Source of the DNA: Fontivita pretiosa
GTDB taxonomy: Bacteria; Planctomycetota; Phycisphaerae; Tepidisphaerales; Tepidisphaeraceae
NCBI RefSeq assembly: GCF_050410795.1
Contig: NZ_CP191258.1
Coordinates: 62,001 to 126,000 of the forward strand
Reading direction: 5' to 3'
Length of the DNA stretch: 64,000 nt
Shown here: piece by piece, positions 34,553 to 42,652 of the stretch
How the letters are laid out: each line of letters starts with the position of its first letter
Numbering within the stretch: position 1 is the first letter of the stretch
Notes under the pieces: model-generated
What the model saw: the letters and a program-made list of their open reading frames with translations, nothing else
Database searches by the model: none
What the model was told of the DNA's origin: nothing
Program-made: the position numbers and the translations under genes

Positions 34553-35452
34553 TCATGTGCGGCCCGGCGCGGGGACGCCCGCTTCTTCGCGGCTGTTGAC
34601 GGCGCGTGGCAGCGGTTGGCCCTGCTCGTCCTTGAACAGCCGCGGGAACGCCATCCGCAGTTGCTTTCGCCGCTCGGGATCCTTGCTGCGGGGCATCACG
34701 CCCTGGTAGGCAAAGCGATGGGCGATGCCGGAATACGTATGGGGTCCGGTCCAGATGCTGATGATGTTCCGCCGCGGGATCTCCGAGCGGTTCGGCCCGC
34801 CGCCGTGGATGATGTTCACGTGAAACAGCACCGCCGACCCCGCAGGGCACTTCACCGTCACCGGCTCGATGTCCCTGGGCAGCTTCGCCTCGGGGATGTG
34901 CATGTCCGACGGCGGCACCGACTCGTGCGGGATGCGATGCGTGCCCGGGTAGACCACGGTTGCGCCGTTGGCCTGGCTCATCTCGTCCAGACAGATCATC
35001 GCTGTGAGCAGGTTGGGCGAGGTGTGCTGGAGGTAAGGCAGGTCGCGGTGCCAGACGAACGCGCTGCTGACGCGCGGCGCCTTGATGATCGCCTTGTAGT
35101 TGTGAAACGCGAACTCGCTGGTGCCAAACAGCGTCTCCAGCACGTCCAGCAGCGGCTCGTGGCAGATCAAATCCGCGAAGATCGGATCGAACATCGGCAG
35201 CTCCATGATGAGCTTGATGGCGTCGCCGATCCTTTCCGGCGGCAGGTCGTTGGTCTGGGGCTGGAACTTGAGAAAGTCCTGCTCGAGCTGAATATGCACG
35301 CGCAGGCTGGGCGGAAGGCGGTTGTAGTTGCTGGTGATCCTGTCCGCCGCCGCGCGCAGCCGCCCGAGCAACTCGGCATCCACGCAGTCGGGCACGACCA
35401 CATATCCATCCCGCTCGTAATCGGCCTTCCACCGTTGGGGTTCGTGCTTCAT
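34553..35452 (-). CDS. Phytanoyl-CoA dioxygenase (PhyH) family protein
   Basis: This is an Fe(II)/2-oxoglutarate-dependent dioxygenase-like protein with a double-stranded beta-helix core. The iron triad is His135 and Asp137 in FVWHRDLPY and His216 in NIIHGGGPN; Arg227 or Arg228 could bind 2-oxoglutarate. PhyH-like proteins are greatly expanded in planctomycetes and mostly uncharacterised. The length is 299 aa. It is downstream of, and on the same strand as, the secreted glycan operon, but 165 bases with a hairpin separate it from the preceding gene, so operon membership is uncertain. The substrate is unknown. Confidence 0.88.
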   Translation of the reverse strand: MKHEPQRWKADYERDGYVVVPDCVDAELLGRLRAAADRITSNYNRLPPSLRVHIQLEQDFLKFQPQTNDLPPERIGDAIKLIMELPMFDPIFADLICHEPLLDVLETLFGTSEFAFHNYKAIIKAPRVSSAFVWHRDLPYLQHTSPNLLTAMICLDEMSQANGATVVYPGTHRIPHESVPPSDMHIPEAKLPRDIEPVTVKCPAGSAVLFHVNIIHGGGPNRSEIPRRNIISIWTGPHTYSGIAHRFAYQGVMPRSKDPERRKQLRMAFPRLFKDEQGQPLPRAVNSREEAGVPAPGRT

Positions 35453-35573
35453 GGCTGCTCGCTTCCTTAAACAGTGTCACGGGCGTCCCGCCCATTCCGG
35501 GCACGCGCTCGATCAAGAGAAGAGCTGCGTATGAGAGTCTTCTTCAGTTCCCATCGCATCCTGCACGGCCGGG

Positions 35574-35592
35574 ACGGCCGTGATACGAGCGA
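35574..35592. repeat. Perfect 7-bp hairpin between the duplicated-domain and PhyH genes
   Basis: CACGGCC and GGCCGTG are separated by five bases. There is no T-run, so it is not a classical intrinsic terminator. It may partly end or stabilise the upstream mRNA. Confidence 0.4.
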
Positions 35593-35617
35593 CCGCCTTC
35601 GATGTCAGGCGGTTCTT

Positions 35618-37108
35618 TCATTCCCTTTCGCTTGCCGCGCCGACTGTGTACGTCAGATCATCAAAGTAGACGTCGCACCACTTGCTGTTGGCCCACTGCA
35701 TGTTGAACACGCCGAAGCGGTTGAAGACGGCGCCCGCGGCCTTGGCGCCGGCGGCAAGCGGCGTGGTGATCTTCTGATCCCCCAGCGTGAAGGTGATGGC
35801 TCCGCGGCCGTCGGCGGCGGCGGGGTCGTACTCCAGCGTCCACTCGTACACTCTGCCGCCCGGCTCGAACGTGATGTAATCGCCCGGGCGGTCCCTGGTC
35901 CCCTGCGATGTGCCGTATAACGGCTGAACGATCCTGCCGACATCCGAGAGGCTGTCGAAATACACGCCGACGAAGTTCCTGATCGGCCAGCCCTGCTCGG
36001 CGGAGTTGAACCATCCGATTGCCATCGTGGCGTCGATGCAGTGTTCCTTCGACGCGAACTTGCCGCTGGCGACCAGCCGATCGTTCAAGCTCAGGGACCC
36101 GATCCGGTCGCCGTAATAAGCCTTGAACTGCTCTTCACCCGGATCGCAGCTCATGAATCGCCCGCCAAGCTCGCCCGGTCTTCCCCCCGCGAAGCTGGTG
36201 TTGGCGCTGTAGCCGAACTGGTTGTAGGCGTACTGATCCGGGTCGCGATATCGCCGGCGGTTGCCCGATCCTTCCCACTTGGGGTCCGTGGCAAAGTCGA
36301 AATGCTGGCCATCGATGATCAGGTCGTCGAAATAGGCGATGATTCGCCGGCCGGGAATTCGCGGCGGAAACACGCCAAAGTGCGTGAACTTGGCCCCGAT
36401 CTTGCGCAGGTGCCTGGCGATGCGGAGGCGCGACTCTTTGCCGTCGAACGTGAAGATGATCTCGCCCGCGCCGTCCCCGCCGCTCGGATCGTACCTCAGC
36501 GACCACTCGTGCCTGGATCCATCCGGCGGGATACGAAGCAGATCTTCATCTTTCAGCTCGCGTACGAGCTTTTCCTGATCCCCGCCGAGCTTGTTGACGA
36601 ACGTCCCGCCCGCCTGCCACTGGCTCGTGCCGTAGCTGATCTCCACAAAAGCACCGTCCGGATCGTGCGTCGATTGCAGCCGAAACCCGATGAAGTTTCT
36701 GGGCCGCCAGATCAGGCTCTTCTCGTCAGCCTCGAACCAGCCTACGAATACGTTGGAGCTGTTCTGCCAGCCGGTGCCGGAAGCGGATTCGATCACCTGA
36801 ATCGAACCGGAGGCGCTGAGTGCATCGTCCATCGACTTGCTGCCCAGCGGCTTGCCGTACCACGCCGGCCGAATGCTCGACCAGAACTCCCCGCCGATCG
36901 CTTTGCGCGCCGGGTCGTAGCCGAAGTTCTGATTGATCAGCGGCGGATTGAGCGGGCGGATGCGGTTGTTGCGAGCATCCCATTTCGGATCGGAATCGAA
37001 GCTCTGCGTGCGCGTCTGCGTCTTCCTGGCGGTCGTTGCAGGCTCCTGAGCAAGCCCCGCGCAGACCAACAGCACTGATGCCGAGACCAATGCAATCCAG
37101 CGTGTCAT
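35618..37108 (-). CDS. Secreted protein with an internally duplicated LamG-like domain
   Basis: This is a 497 aa exported protein with a signal peptide at about 1-20 (WIALVSASVLLVCAGLAQ). Two halves are homologous. The first begins FDSDPKWDARNN and the second FATDPKWEGSGN, and both continue with an NQNFGY/YNQFGY motif, a FVGWF/IGWFN motif, an RHEWSLRYDP/VYEWTLEYDP motif and a FDDLI/FDDLT ending. Each half is about 230-240 residues and resembles concanavalin/LamG-like sandwiches that bind or cut sugars. No catalytic signature is recognised. Its ATG overlaps the stop of the upstream propeller gene by four bases (ATGA), so the two are translationally coupled. Confidence 0.75.
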   Translation of the reverse strand: MTRWIALVSASVLLVCAGLAQEPATTARKTQTRTQSFDSDPKWDARNNRIRPLNPPLINQNFGYDPARKAIGGEFWSSIRPAWYGKPLGSKSMDDALSASGSIQVIESASGTGWQNSSNVFVGWFEADEKSLIWRPRNFIGFRLQSTHDPDGAFVEISYGTSQWQAGGTFVNKLGGDQEKLVRELKDEDLLRIPPDGSRHEWSLRYDPSGGDGAGEIIFTFDGKESRLRIARHLRKIGAKFTHFGVFPPRIPGRRIIAYFDDLIIDGQHFDFATDPKWEGSGNRRRYRDPDQYAYNQFGYSANTSFAGGRPGELGGRFMSCDPGEEQFKAYYGDRIGSLSLNDRLVASGKFASKEHCIDATMAIGWFNSAEQGWPIRNFVGVYFDSLSDVGRIVQPLYGTSQGTRDRPGDYITFEPGGRVYEWTLEYDPAAADGRGAITFTLGDQKITTPLAAGAKAAGAVFNRFGVFNMQWANSKWCDVYFDDLTYTVGAASERE

Positions 37109-38736
37109 GCCTGCTCCGCCGAACCGAACCAGAACGAGTAGAGCTTGGTTCCGCGCATCTCGAACGCCAGCCGCACCGGCCTGCCCGCCAGCGCGCTGGT
37201 GTCGGCTGCCCCGTCCTTCCACGTCACCATCCTGGCCATGTAGTCGCCATTGATGAACTGGCAGTCGTCAATGGTGAAGCCCGGGATGGCCTGGCCGGAT
37301 TCGTCGAGGATCGCGACGCGACCTTCTCCGCTGGCCGACGTGTTGACGTTGAGGAACAATCGCGAGCCGTCAAAGATGAACGGCCTGGTCACCAGCCTGC
37401 CGCCGGTGTAGGCAAAATCCGCTGAGACGAACCCGTCGATCCGCTGCGAGACGCGAAGGTATCCCCCAAGCTCGCGTCCCTGAAGCCGGGTCCGCGCGCC
37501 CGTGTCGCCGTGCGTGAATGTATAACCGGCGTAGAACTGATCGATCCGATCCTTGTGATACAGCAGCCCGGGGAAGATCATGTTCACCCAGAAACACAAC
37601 CCTTCCTCGTGATGCACGGGCACGTATGGCGTGCGGTAGCGCGTCCAGAGGATCCCGTCGCGGCTGACCGCAAGCTGCGTGTCCAGCGAGCCGTCGTTGG
37701 TCTTGCCGCCCAGCTTCAGCGCAGGCTCGTTCAGGTATTTGCGATTCGGATGGTTGTAGTGGTAGTAGGGAGTCGGAAAGCCCACATACACATCGGGCGT
37801 CGGCGCGTACTTCACGCACGAGTTGGTGTACAGGTCCGTGCCCGGCGGATCGTCGTTGTCGCGCGCCATCACCACCGTAAACGGCCCCTGCCAGGGTTCA
37901 TCCATTGACGATGTCTCGAATCGCGCCACCGAACGTCCCAGTGGTTCGGACTGTGGAAACGGGATGTTCGGGTTGATCCGGATCTGTGGCGACTTGTACC
38001 AGTCCTCGCCGCCGCCGTGCGAGACCTTGAAGTAATGCACGTACTTGCGCCGCTGGTCGTCCCAGAACGTCGAAAGCTGGCTGTCGGAGTGATGCGGGCT
38101 GAGGCGCTGCGGATGTTGCGTGAAGCGAATGCCATCCGGCGAGGTGAACAGCACCATGCCATCCCTGTCGCTGGAAAGGAAGGCGTACTGCCGCTCCCGT
38201 GGCGCGTTGGGATCGATGATGACCGTTCCCTCGCGCTGCATCTCGATCACGATGTTGTTTTTCTTCGACCCGTCACGCTCGATCACCCCCAGGTCCGGCT
38301 TTTCCCAGTGGATTCCGTCACGCGACGTGGCCAGTGCCAGACACCAGCGCTGTCCGCCCTGTACCACGATCGGCACGTAGTACATCCGGTACTCTTTGGC
38401 CAGGTGATCCCACAGGACGTTCGCGTAGCTGGTCAGCCCGCCGCGTTCCCAGGCTTGGTCGGCGATAAGCGCCAGGCCCTTTCGCTCGGGGGGATTGACG
38501 GTCAGCACGACGTTGTGCCTTTCGGCGGTCAGCCAGTCGTCGATAAACAGGTGTTTGTGGCCGCCAAGCTTGTGCGGCGAGCCGGGTAGCGCGGAAGGTT
38601 CGGCCGGCGCCTGCTGCGCCTGCGCCGGGCCGAACGAAATCCCCGACCCCGCCATCGCCACCGTCGCCGCTGCCATCCGCACGAAGTTCCGCCGGCTCAT
38701 TTCGCTCACCCGGCCAGACTGATTCAATTCGAACAT
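37105..38736 (-). CDS. Tat-exported GH32/GH43-like five-bladed propeller protein
   Basis: This is a protein of about 543 aa. A Tat signal is visible (SRRNFVRMAAATVAMAGSG, ending in AQAQ), so it is probably exported folded. The body has propeller-type repeats typical of planctomycete glycosidase-like proteins: LFIDDWL near the start, then ATSRDGIHWEKP, FTSPDGIRFTQH and AVSRDGILWTRYR. These resemble GH32/43/68-type sialidase-like or inulinase-like blades. No certain catalytic triad can be named. I start at ATG 38736, with GGAG upstream; Met85 of the longer frame (38700) is an alternative that would still keep the Tat motif. It lies between the beta-helix and LamG-like genes in one operon. Confidence 0.75.
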   Translation of the reverse strand: MFELNQSGRVSEMSRRNFVRMAAATVAMAGSGISFGPAQAQQAPAEPSALPGSPHKLGGHKHLFIDDWLTAERHNVVLTVNPPERKGLALIADQAWERGGLTSYANVLWDHLAKEYRMYYVPIVVQGGQRWCLALATSRDGIHWEKPDLGVIERDGSKKNNIVIEMQREGTVIIDPNAPRERQYAFLSSDRDGMVLFTSPDGIRFTQHPQRLSPHHSDSQLSTFWDDQRRKYVHYFKVSHGGGEDWYKSPQIRINPNIPFPQSEPLGRSVARFETSSMDEPWQGPFTVVMARDNDDPPGTDLYTNSCVKYAPTPDVYVGFPTPYYHYNHPNRKYLNEPALKLGGKTNDGSLDTQLAVSRDGILWTRYRTPYVPVHHEEGLCFWVNMIFPGLLYHKDRIDQFYAGYTFTHGDTGARTRLQGRELGGYLRVSQRIDGFVSADFAYTGGRLVTRPFIFDGSRLFLNVNTSASGEGRVAILDESGQAIPGFTIDDCQFINGDYMARMVTWKDGAADTSALAGRPVRLAFEMRGTKLYSFWFGSAEQA

Positions 38737-38759
38737 GCCCAGTAGTCTCCGAGTCTGCA

Positions 38760-40544
38760 TTACTCGCGCATCAGATTTGCACCCAGGTTTCGCGGCGACA
38801 GATCCACCTTGAGCTGTGTCGGCGGGGTGTCCGCCGGCGCCGCCGGAAGCGCCGCCGCCTTGCCGAGGCACGGCGACTGCTCCGACAAGCGATACGATGG
38901 CAGGATCTGGAACTGCCCCGCCCCGCCAGTCTCGCCGCGCACGTCGCCCCAAACCGTCAACTCATTGCCACTGGCGTCGGCAATCACGCCCCACCGCTGG
39001 GCGATGCGGATGATCCGTCCGACCAGTCTGCCCGGCCGCGAAATCGACGATGCCAGCTCCACCCGGCTTTGCACTCTTGCCGCATCGTAGCTGATCGACT
39101 TGAACTGTCCCTGCACGCCGTCATTCACGAACAGCGGATCGCCCGCGAAGTTGGACTTCATCACCAGCAGTTCGGAGCCGTCGGCGGCAGTCGCGGCAGG
39201 CGGATCGCTGCCGGCGAAGATGTTGTTCATCACCACCGACGGCCGGATGTGCGAGTAGCGAGCATTGCTGTACGAAATCGCCCCCCCCGGACTGTCGGCG
39301 ATCGTGTTGTTCGCCAGCAGCATCCATGAGTCCACGCACGTGATCACTCCCGCGCTGGCCACAAACAGATTGTCGTGAATCCGTGCCCTTCCCTCCTTGC
39401 TCAGCCGCAGCGCGCCGCCGACGTTGCCGGCGAACACGTTCTGCGCCAGCAGCGGCTCGGAGCTTTTCATGACGTACATCCCCCCGCCGTCGTCCTCGGC
39501 CGTGTTGTTCACGATCCAGTTGCCCACGATCTCCGCCGACGAGTCGTATTCGCAGTAGATGCCCCCGGCATCGCTGTTGCCGCCAACACGGTTGCCCAGA
39601 ATCACATTGCCGGCCACCCGGGCGCGCGATGTCAGCGCCGAAGCATGGCTTAACGAGATCCCTCCGCCGTTGCTGCTGCGGGCACGCTTCTTTTTGTCCG
39701 GGTCGTTGTCCTTCAGCCCGGTGCGGTTCTCGACGATGACGTTGTTCTCAATGATCGGCAGGCTCAGGTTCCGCGCGGCGATGCCCCCGCCGTTGCCGAC
39801 GTTTGTCCTGTTGCGCGCAATGATGTTGTTGGTGATCAGCGGGTTGGCCCCGTCGATGCAGGCGATGCCTCCGCCGTCGTGTCCCACCTGGTGGAACAGC
39901 CCCCAGACGTAGTCCGCCGGCTCCACCGCGAGGTTCTCGATGATGATGTTGTTGGAGATGACCGGCGAGCTGCGGCGGCAGAGGATCCCCCCGCCGTGGC
40001 CGTCAGCCCGGCCGTTGCGGATCACAAACCCGTCGATGCGGGCGTGGTCGGCGCCGACGACCGGCCGACGAGTGTTTTCGCCATCGATCACGCTCGCATG
40101 CGCGAAAATGTCCCGCGACCAGTTGTCCGGATCAAAGCCCCCGTAAAGATCCACGTAAGGCTTAAGCTCGACGGTCGCACCGCCGTAGACCCCGGCCGAC
40201 ACCAGGATCGCGCAGCGTTTATCGGCTGATGCGTCGCGAGCCTGTGACATCGCCGCTTCGATGCTGGCCAGCGGTTTTTCGCCGCTGCCGTCGGCGGCGT
40301 CTGAGCCAGTCGTCTGCGAGACGTAAATAACCCTGGCATACCGGGACAAATCCACGGCTTCGGTCTGCGGGCCGACCTTACCCGCGCTGCCTGGCCCCGC
40401 AGCCGCCGGTGCCTGTGCATCCAGCGACGCTGTCAACCCCAAACCAAGCAGCAGAAGCCAGATGCACCGCCGCCCCGCCAGCCCGGCCCCAGCCGCAAAT
40501 CCAAATGCCGATCGATCGTACTGTGCGCGAAGTGGTGTGGACAT
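38760..40544 (-). CDS. Secreted right-handed parallel beta-helix protein
   Basis: This is a 594 aa protein with a signal peptide (CIWLLLLGLGLTASLDAQ, about residues 27-44) and a DUF1565-like entry (VSQTTGSDAADGSG, then ASIEAAMSQARD). It is followed by many PbH1 coils in the style NNIIIENLA, NNIIARNRT, NNVIVENRT, GNVILGNRV and GNWIVNNTA. Such folds are common in polysaccharide lyases and hydrolases, but no lyase signature can be named. The C-terminal part (about 500-594) carries a small domain ending PRNLGANLMRE. It is the first gene of the three-gene secreted operon, divergent from the GntR regulator, so regulation by that repressor is likely. Confidence 0.85.
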   Translation of the reverse strand: MSTPLRAQYDRSAFGFAAGAGLAGRRCIWLLLLGLGLTASLDAQAPAAAGPGSAGKVGPQTEAVDLSRYARVIYVSQTTGSDAADGSGEKPLASIEAAMSQARDASADKRCAILVSAGVYGGATVELKPYVDLYGGFDPDNWSRDIFAHASVIDGENTRRPVVGADHARIDGFVIRNGRADGHGGGILCRRSSPVISNNIIIENLAVEPADYVWGLFHQVGHDGGGIACIDGANPLITNNIIARNRTNVGNGGGIAARNLSLPIIENNVIVENRTGLKDNDPDKKKRARSSNGGGISLSHASALTSRARVAGNVILGNRVGGNSDAGGIYCEYDSSAEIVGNWIVNNTAEDDGGGMYVMKSSEPLLAQNVFAGNVGGALRLSKEGRARIHDNLFVASAGVITCVDSWMLLANNTIADSPGGAISYSNARYSHIRPSVVMNNIFAGSDPPAATAADGSELLVMKSNFAGDPLFVNDGVQGQFKSISYDAARVQSRVELASSISRPGRLVGRIIRIAQRWGVIADASGNELTVWGDVRGETGGAGQFQILPSYRLSEQSPCLGKAAALPAAPADTPPTQLKVDLSPRNLGANLMRE

Positions 40545-40613
40545 AGACAGAAGGGACGGGATATGCCGCCCGGGGATGTGGTGTACCCGAAGGGCTGGCG
40601 GGGGTGCAAGAAA

Positions 40614-40656
40614 ATAATCGTTAAAATGTTAAATTTATTGAAAATCACGATTTCGC
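40614..40656. other. AT-rich block in the divergent regulatory region
   Basis: A run rich in A and T (TTAAAATGTTAAATTTATTG and neighbours) stands out in GC-rich surroundings, about 70 bases upstream of the beta-helix gene. It is a likely promoter or upstream activating region for the minus-strand operon. No clean -35/-10 pair can be assigned. Confidence 0.4.
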
Positions 40657-40717
40657 GTGCCGCAAGCCGCGGTGCACGCACCGCCTCAGTCGATCCAATC
40701 ACAGACAGCGGACACCA

Positions 40718-40766
40718 TTATCTATTGATCCCCTTCCACCTCACGGACAGCCCCCTTTTATCTATT
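40718..40766. repeat. Direct repeat TTATCTATT, 40 bases apart
   Basis: TTATCTATT occurs at 40718-40726 and 40758-40766, each preceded by GGACA a few bases earlier (40710-40714 and 40745-40749). The repeats lie between the divergent promoters of the secreted operon and the GntR gene and are candidate regulator sites. Confidence 0.45.
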
Positions 40767-40794
40767 ATCTCTTTGACTGCGCGATTGAACGGAG

Positions 40795-40811
40795 ATATAA
40801 GATTGTTATAT
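40795..40811. promoter_or_regulatory. Candidate GntR operator overlapping the regulator's start codon
   Basis: ATATAA-GATTG-TTATAT is a perfect 6-bp inverted repeat with a 5-base centre. GntR/FCD regulators bind short palindromes of this kind. Its last bases are the regulator's own ATG, which suggests autoregulation. It is not experimentally supported. Confidence 0.45.
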
Positions 40812-41550
40812 GAGAACCCGAAAAGGTTCAGCTTCAGCGGCCGTCATCGAAAAGCCTGATGTCAGTTTGACTTCCGGGGATGGCGAGTCCTCCAGCAAGC
40901 AGCCTCGCCTCACTCGCCACCACATCCGCGAAACCCTTCAGCGGATGATCCTCACCGGCGAGCGAAAGCCGGGCTCCAAGCTCCGCCAGCAGGAATTGGC
41001 CGAGCAGTTCCGCGTCGCCCAGGGCGTCGTCCGCGAAGCTTTGCTGGAACTGCGCGCGTATGGCCTGGTCGAGACCATCGATCGCCGAGGCGTGTATGTC
41101 AGCAAGCTCGACAAGGAAAAAGTCCTGGAGAGCTTCGAAGTCCGCGAGATGCACGAGGCCCTGGCCGTGCGACGCTGCTGCGAACGCGTGACCCGCGTGC
41201 AGATCCGCGAGCTGATGGACATGGCCGAGCGAATCTACGAGCTGGGCGTGGCGGGCAAGCTCGACGAGATGGGCTCGCTTGACCGCCAGCTTCACTCGCA
41301 ACTGATCCATCTGTCCGGCAACAGCATGCTGATCCGGCTGGCGGATAACTATCGGGTGTTGGGCAAGTTCGTCCGGGCGGATCGTGATCCCGGCGTGGTG
41401 CGCGATGAGCACCTGGCCATCCTGCGGGCCATTCAGGACGGACGCGCCGACGACGCAGAGCGCCTCGTTCGCCAGCACGTCGCCGCCGCACGTATCGCCG
41501 TCGAAAAACGCTACGAAAACAGCGAGTTCGAGCCGAAGTGGGTGGTGTAA
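40810..41550 (+). CDS. GntR family transcriptional regulator (FCD/FadR type)
   Basis: This is a 246 aa DNA-binding regulator. The winged helix at about 36-100 has the GntR signature (ETLQRMILTGERKPGSKLRQ, then QELAEQFRVAQGVVREALLELRAYGLV). The C-terminal helical FCD domain (about 107-235) has metal/effector residues of the usual Asp-His-His type in DRQLHSQLI and DEHLAILRAI. FCD regulators usually sense small acids such as hexuronates or carboxylates. It lies divergently from the secreted beta-helix/propeller operon and just ahead of an aldolase and a NagA-like gene, so it probably controls uptake or breakdown of a sugar-derived acid or amino sugar. GGAG is 13 bases before the ATG. Confidence 0.93.
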   Translation: MRTRKGSASAAVIEKPDVSLTSGDGESSSKQPRLTRHHIRETLQRMILTGERKPGSKLRQQELAEQFRVAQGVVREALLELRAYGLVETIDRRGVYVSKLDKEKVLESFEVREMHEALAVRRCCERVTRVQIRELMDMAERIYELGVAGKLDEMGSLDRQLHSQLIHLSGNSMLIRLADNYRVLGKFVRADRDPGVVRDEHLAILRAIQDGRADDAERLVRQHVAAARIAVEKRYENSEFEPKWVV

Positions 41551-41649
41551 CTCGTCGCAGCGCGCGCACGTCGCCGCACCCGCACGCTCCAACTCGTCTG
41601 ATTGTCATATGGGCGTGGGTAACTCGGACGGGCGCACGGGGAATCCGCC

Positions 41650-42639
41650 ATGTCTTCATCCAACACCGGCTCCACCTCACCACCACCTTCCGGCACATTA
41701 CAGCCAACTCCCGAGGCAACTGCGTCTGGGCCGTCCGCTCCGCCCCTGCGACAGCCAGTCTATCGTTCGATTCACCCCGAGCACGCGGCGCAGCCCGATC
41801 ACCCTGCGCCATCCGCCCAGCCGCAATCTGCTCAGGCCGACATCTTCACCGACCCGGGTGGCAGGCCACGCATCCTTCGCGGCGTGTGCGTCTACAGCGG
41901 ATCGCCACGCCTGGCTGAACTGGCCGCCCGCATCGGCTTCGAAACCGTCTGGATCGAAATGGAACACGGGCCGGCAGACTACGGCGTCGTCGAAACGCTG
42001 TGCGTGGCGATCGAGGCCGGCGGTGCAATCCCCGCGGTGCGAGTGCCCGACGGGCAGCGACATCATGTCCTGCGCGCCTTGGAGGTCGGCGCACGCATCG
42101 TCATCGTCCCCATGATCAACACCCCCGAGCAGGCCAGACAGCTTGTGGAGTTCGGCAAGTTCCCGCCACTGGGATGCCGCGGATACAACGTCCGCAGTCG
42201 CGGCGTGGGTTACGGCCTGCATCCCGACCGACAAAAGCTCTTCGCCGATGCCGACGCAAGAACCCATCTGTTCGCACAGATCGAAACCCGCCAGGCCGTC
42301 GAGAATCTCCCCCAGATCTGTCAGACCCGGGGACTGACCGGCATCTTCATCGGCCCCGGAGACTTGTCCGCGAGTCTGGGCATGCTCGGACACCTCGACG
42401 GCCAGGCCATGATCCAGGTCGTCCGCGACTGCGTGCGCCAGGCACGCGCCGCCGGAAAACATGCGGGCATCCTCGTCACGCCCGGCCGGCTGCTCGACGC
42501 CGCCATCGAGGCAGGCGCAGACCTGCTGTACTACGGCGGCGATGTCACCGAGCTCACCGTCGCCTGGCCCAAGTTGCTCGAAGTTGTGCGCCCCTACTCG
42601 CTGACCACCGCAACCAGCGCCGCCACCGATACAACCTGA
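41650..42639 (+). CDS. HpcH/HpaI-type class II pyruvate aldolase
   Basis: This is a metal-dependent aldolase of the HpcH/HpaI (2-keto-3-deoxy acid aldolase) family, which splits 2-keto acids to pyruvate and an aldehyde. Landmarks are TVWIEMEHGPAD (99-110), PAVRVPDG, the metal-binding Glu in LFAQIETRQA, and IFIGPGDLSASLG. The catalytic core starts only near residue 70: the first 65-70 residues are Pro/Ser/Ala/Gln-rich with no similarity to the family. No strong ribosome binding site is seen before ATG 41650, so the real start may be nearer the core, for example through a non-ATG codon. It probably acts with the GntR regulator and NagA-like protein on a sugar acid. Confidence 0.85.
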   Translation: MSSSNTGSTSPPPSGTLQPTPEATASGPSAPPLRQPVYRSIHPEHAAQPDHPAPSAQPQSAQADIFTDPGGRPRILRGVCVYSGSPRLAELAARIGFETVWIEMEHGPADYGVVETLCVAIEAGGAIPAVRVPDGQRHHVLRALEVGARIVIVPMINTPEQARQLVEFGKFPPLGCRGYNVRSRGVGYGLHPDRQKLFADADARTHLFAQIETRQAVENLPQICQTRGLTGIFIGPGDLSASLGMLGHLDGQAMIQVVRDCVRQARAAGKHAGILVTPGRLLDAAIEAGADLLYYGGDVTELTVAWPKLLEVVRPYSLTTATSAATDTT

Positions 42640-42652
42640 GATCCTCACCCCG

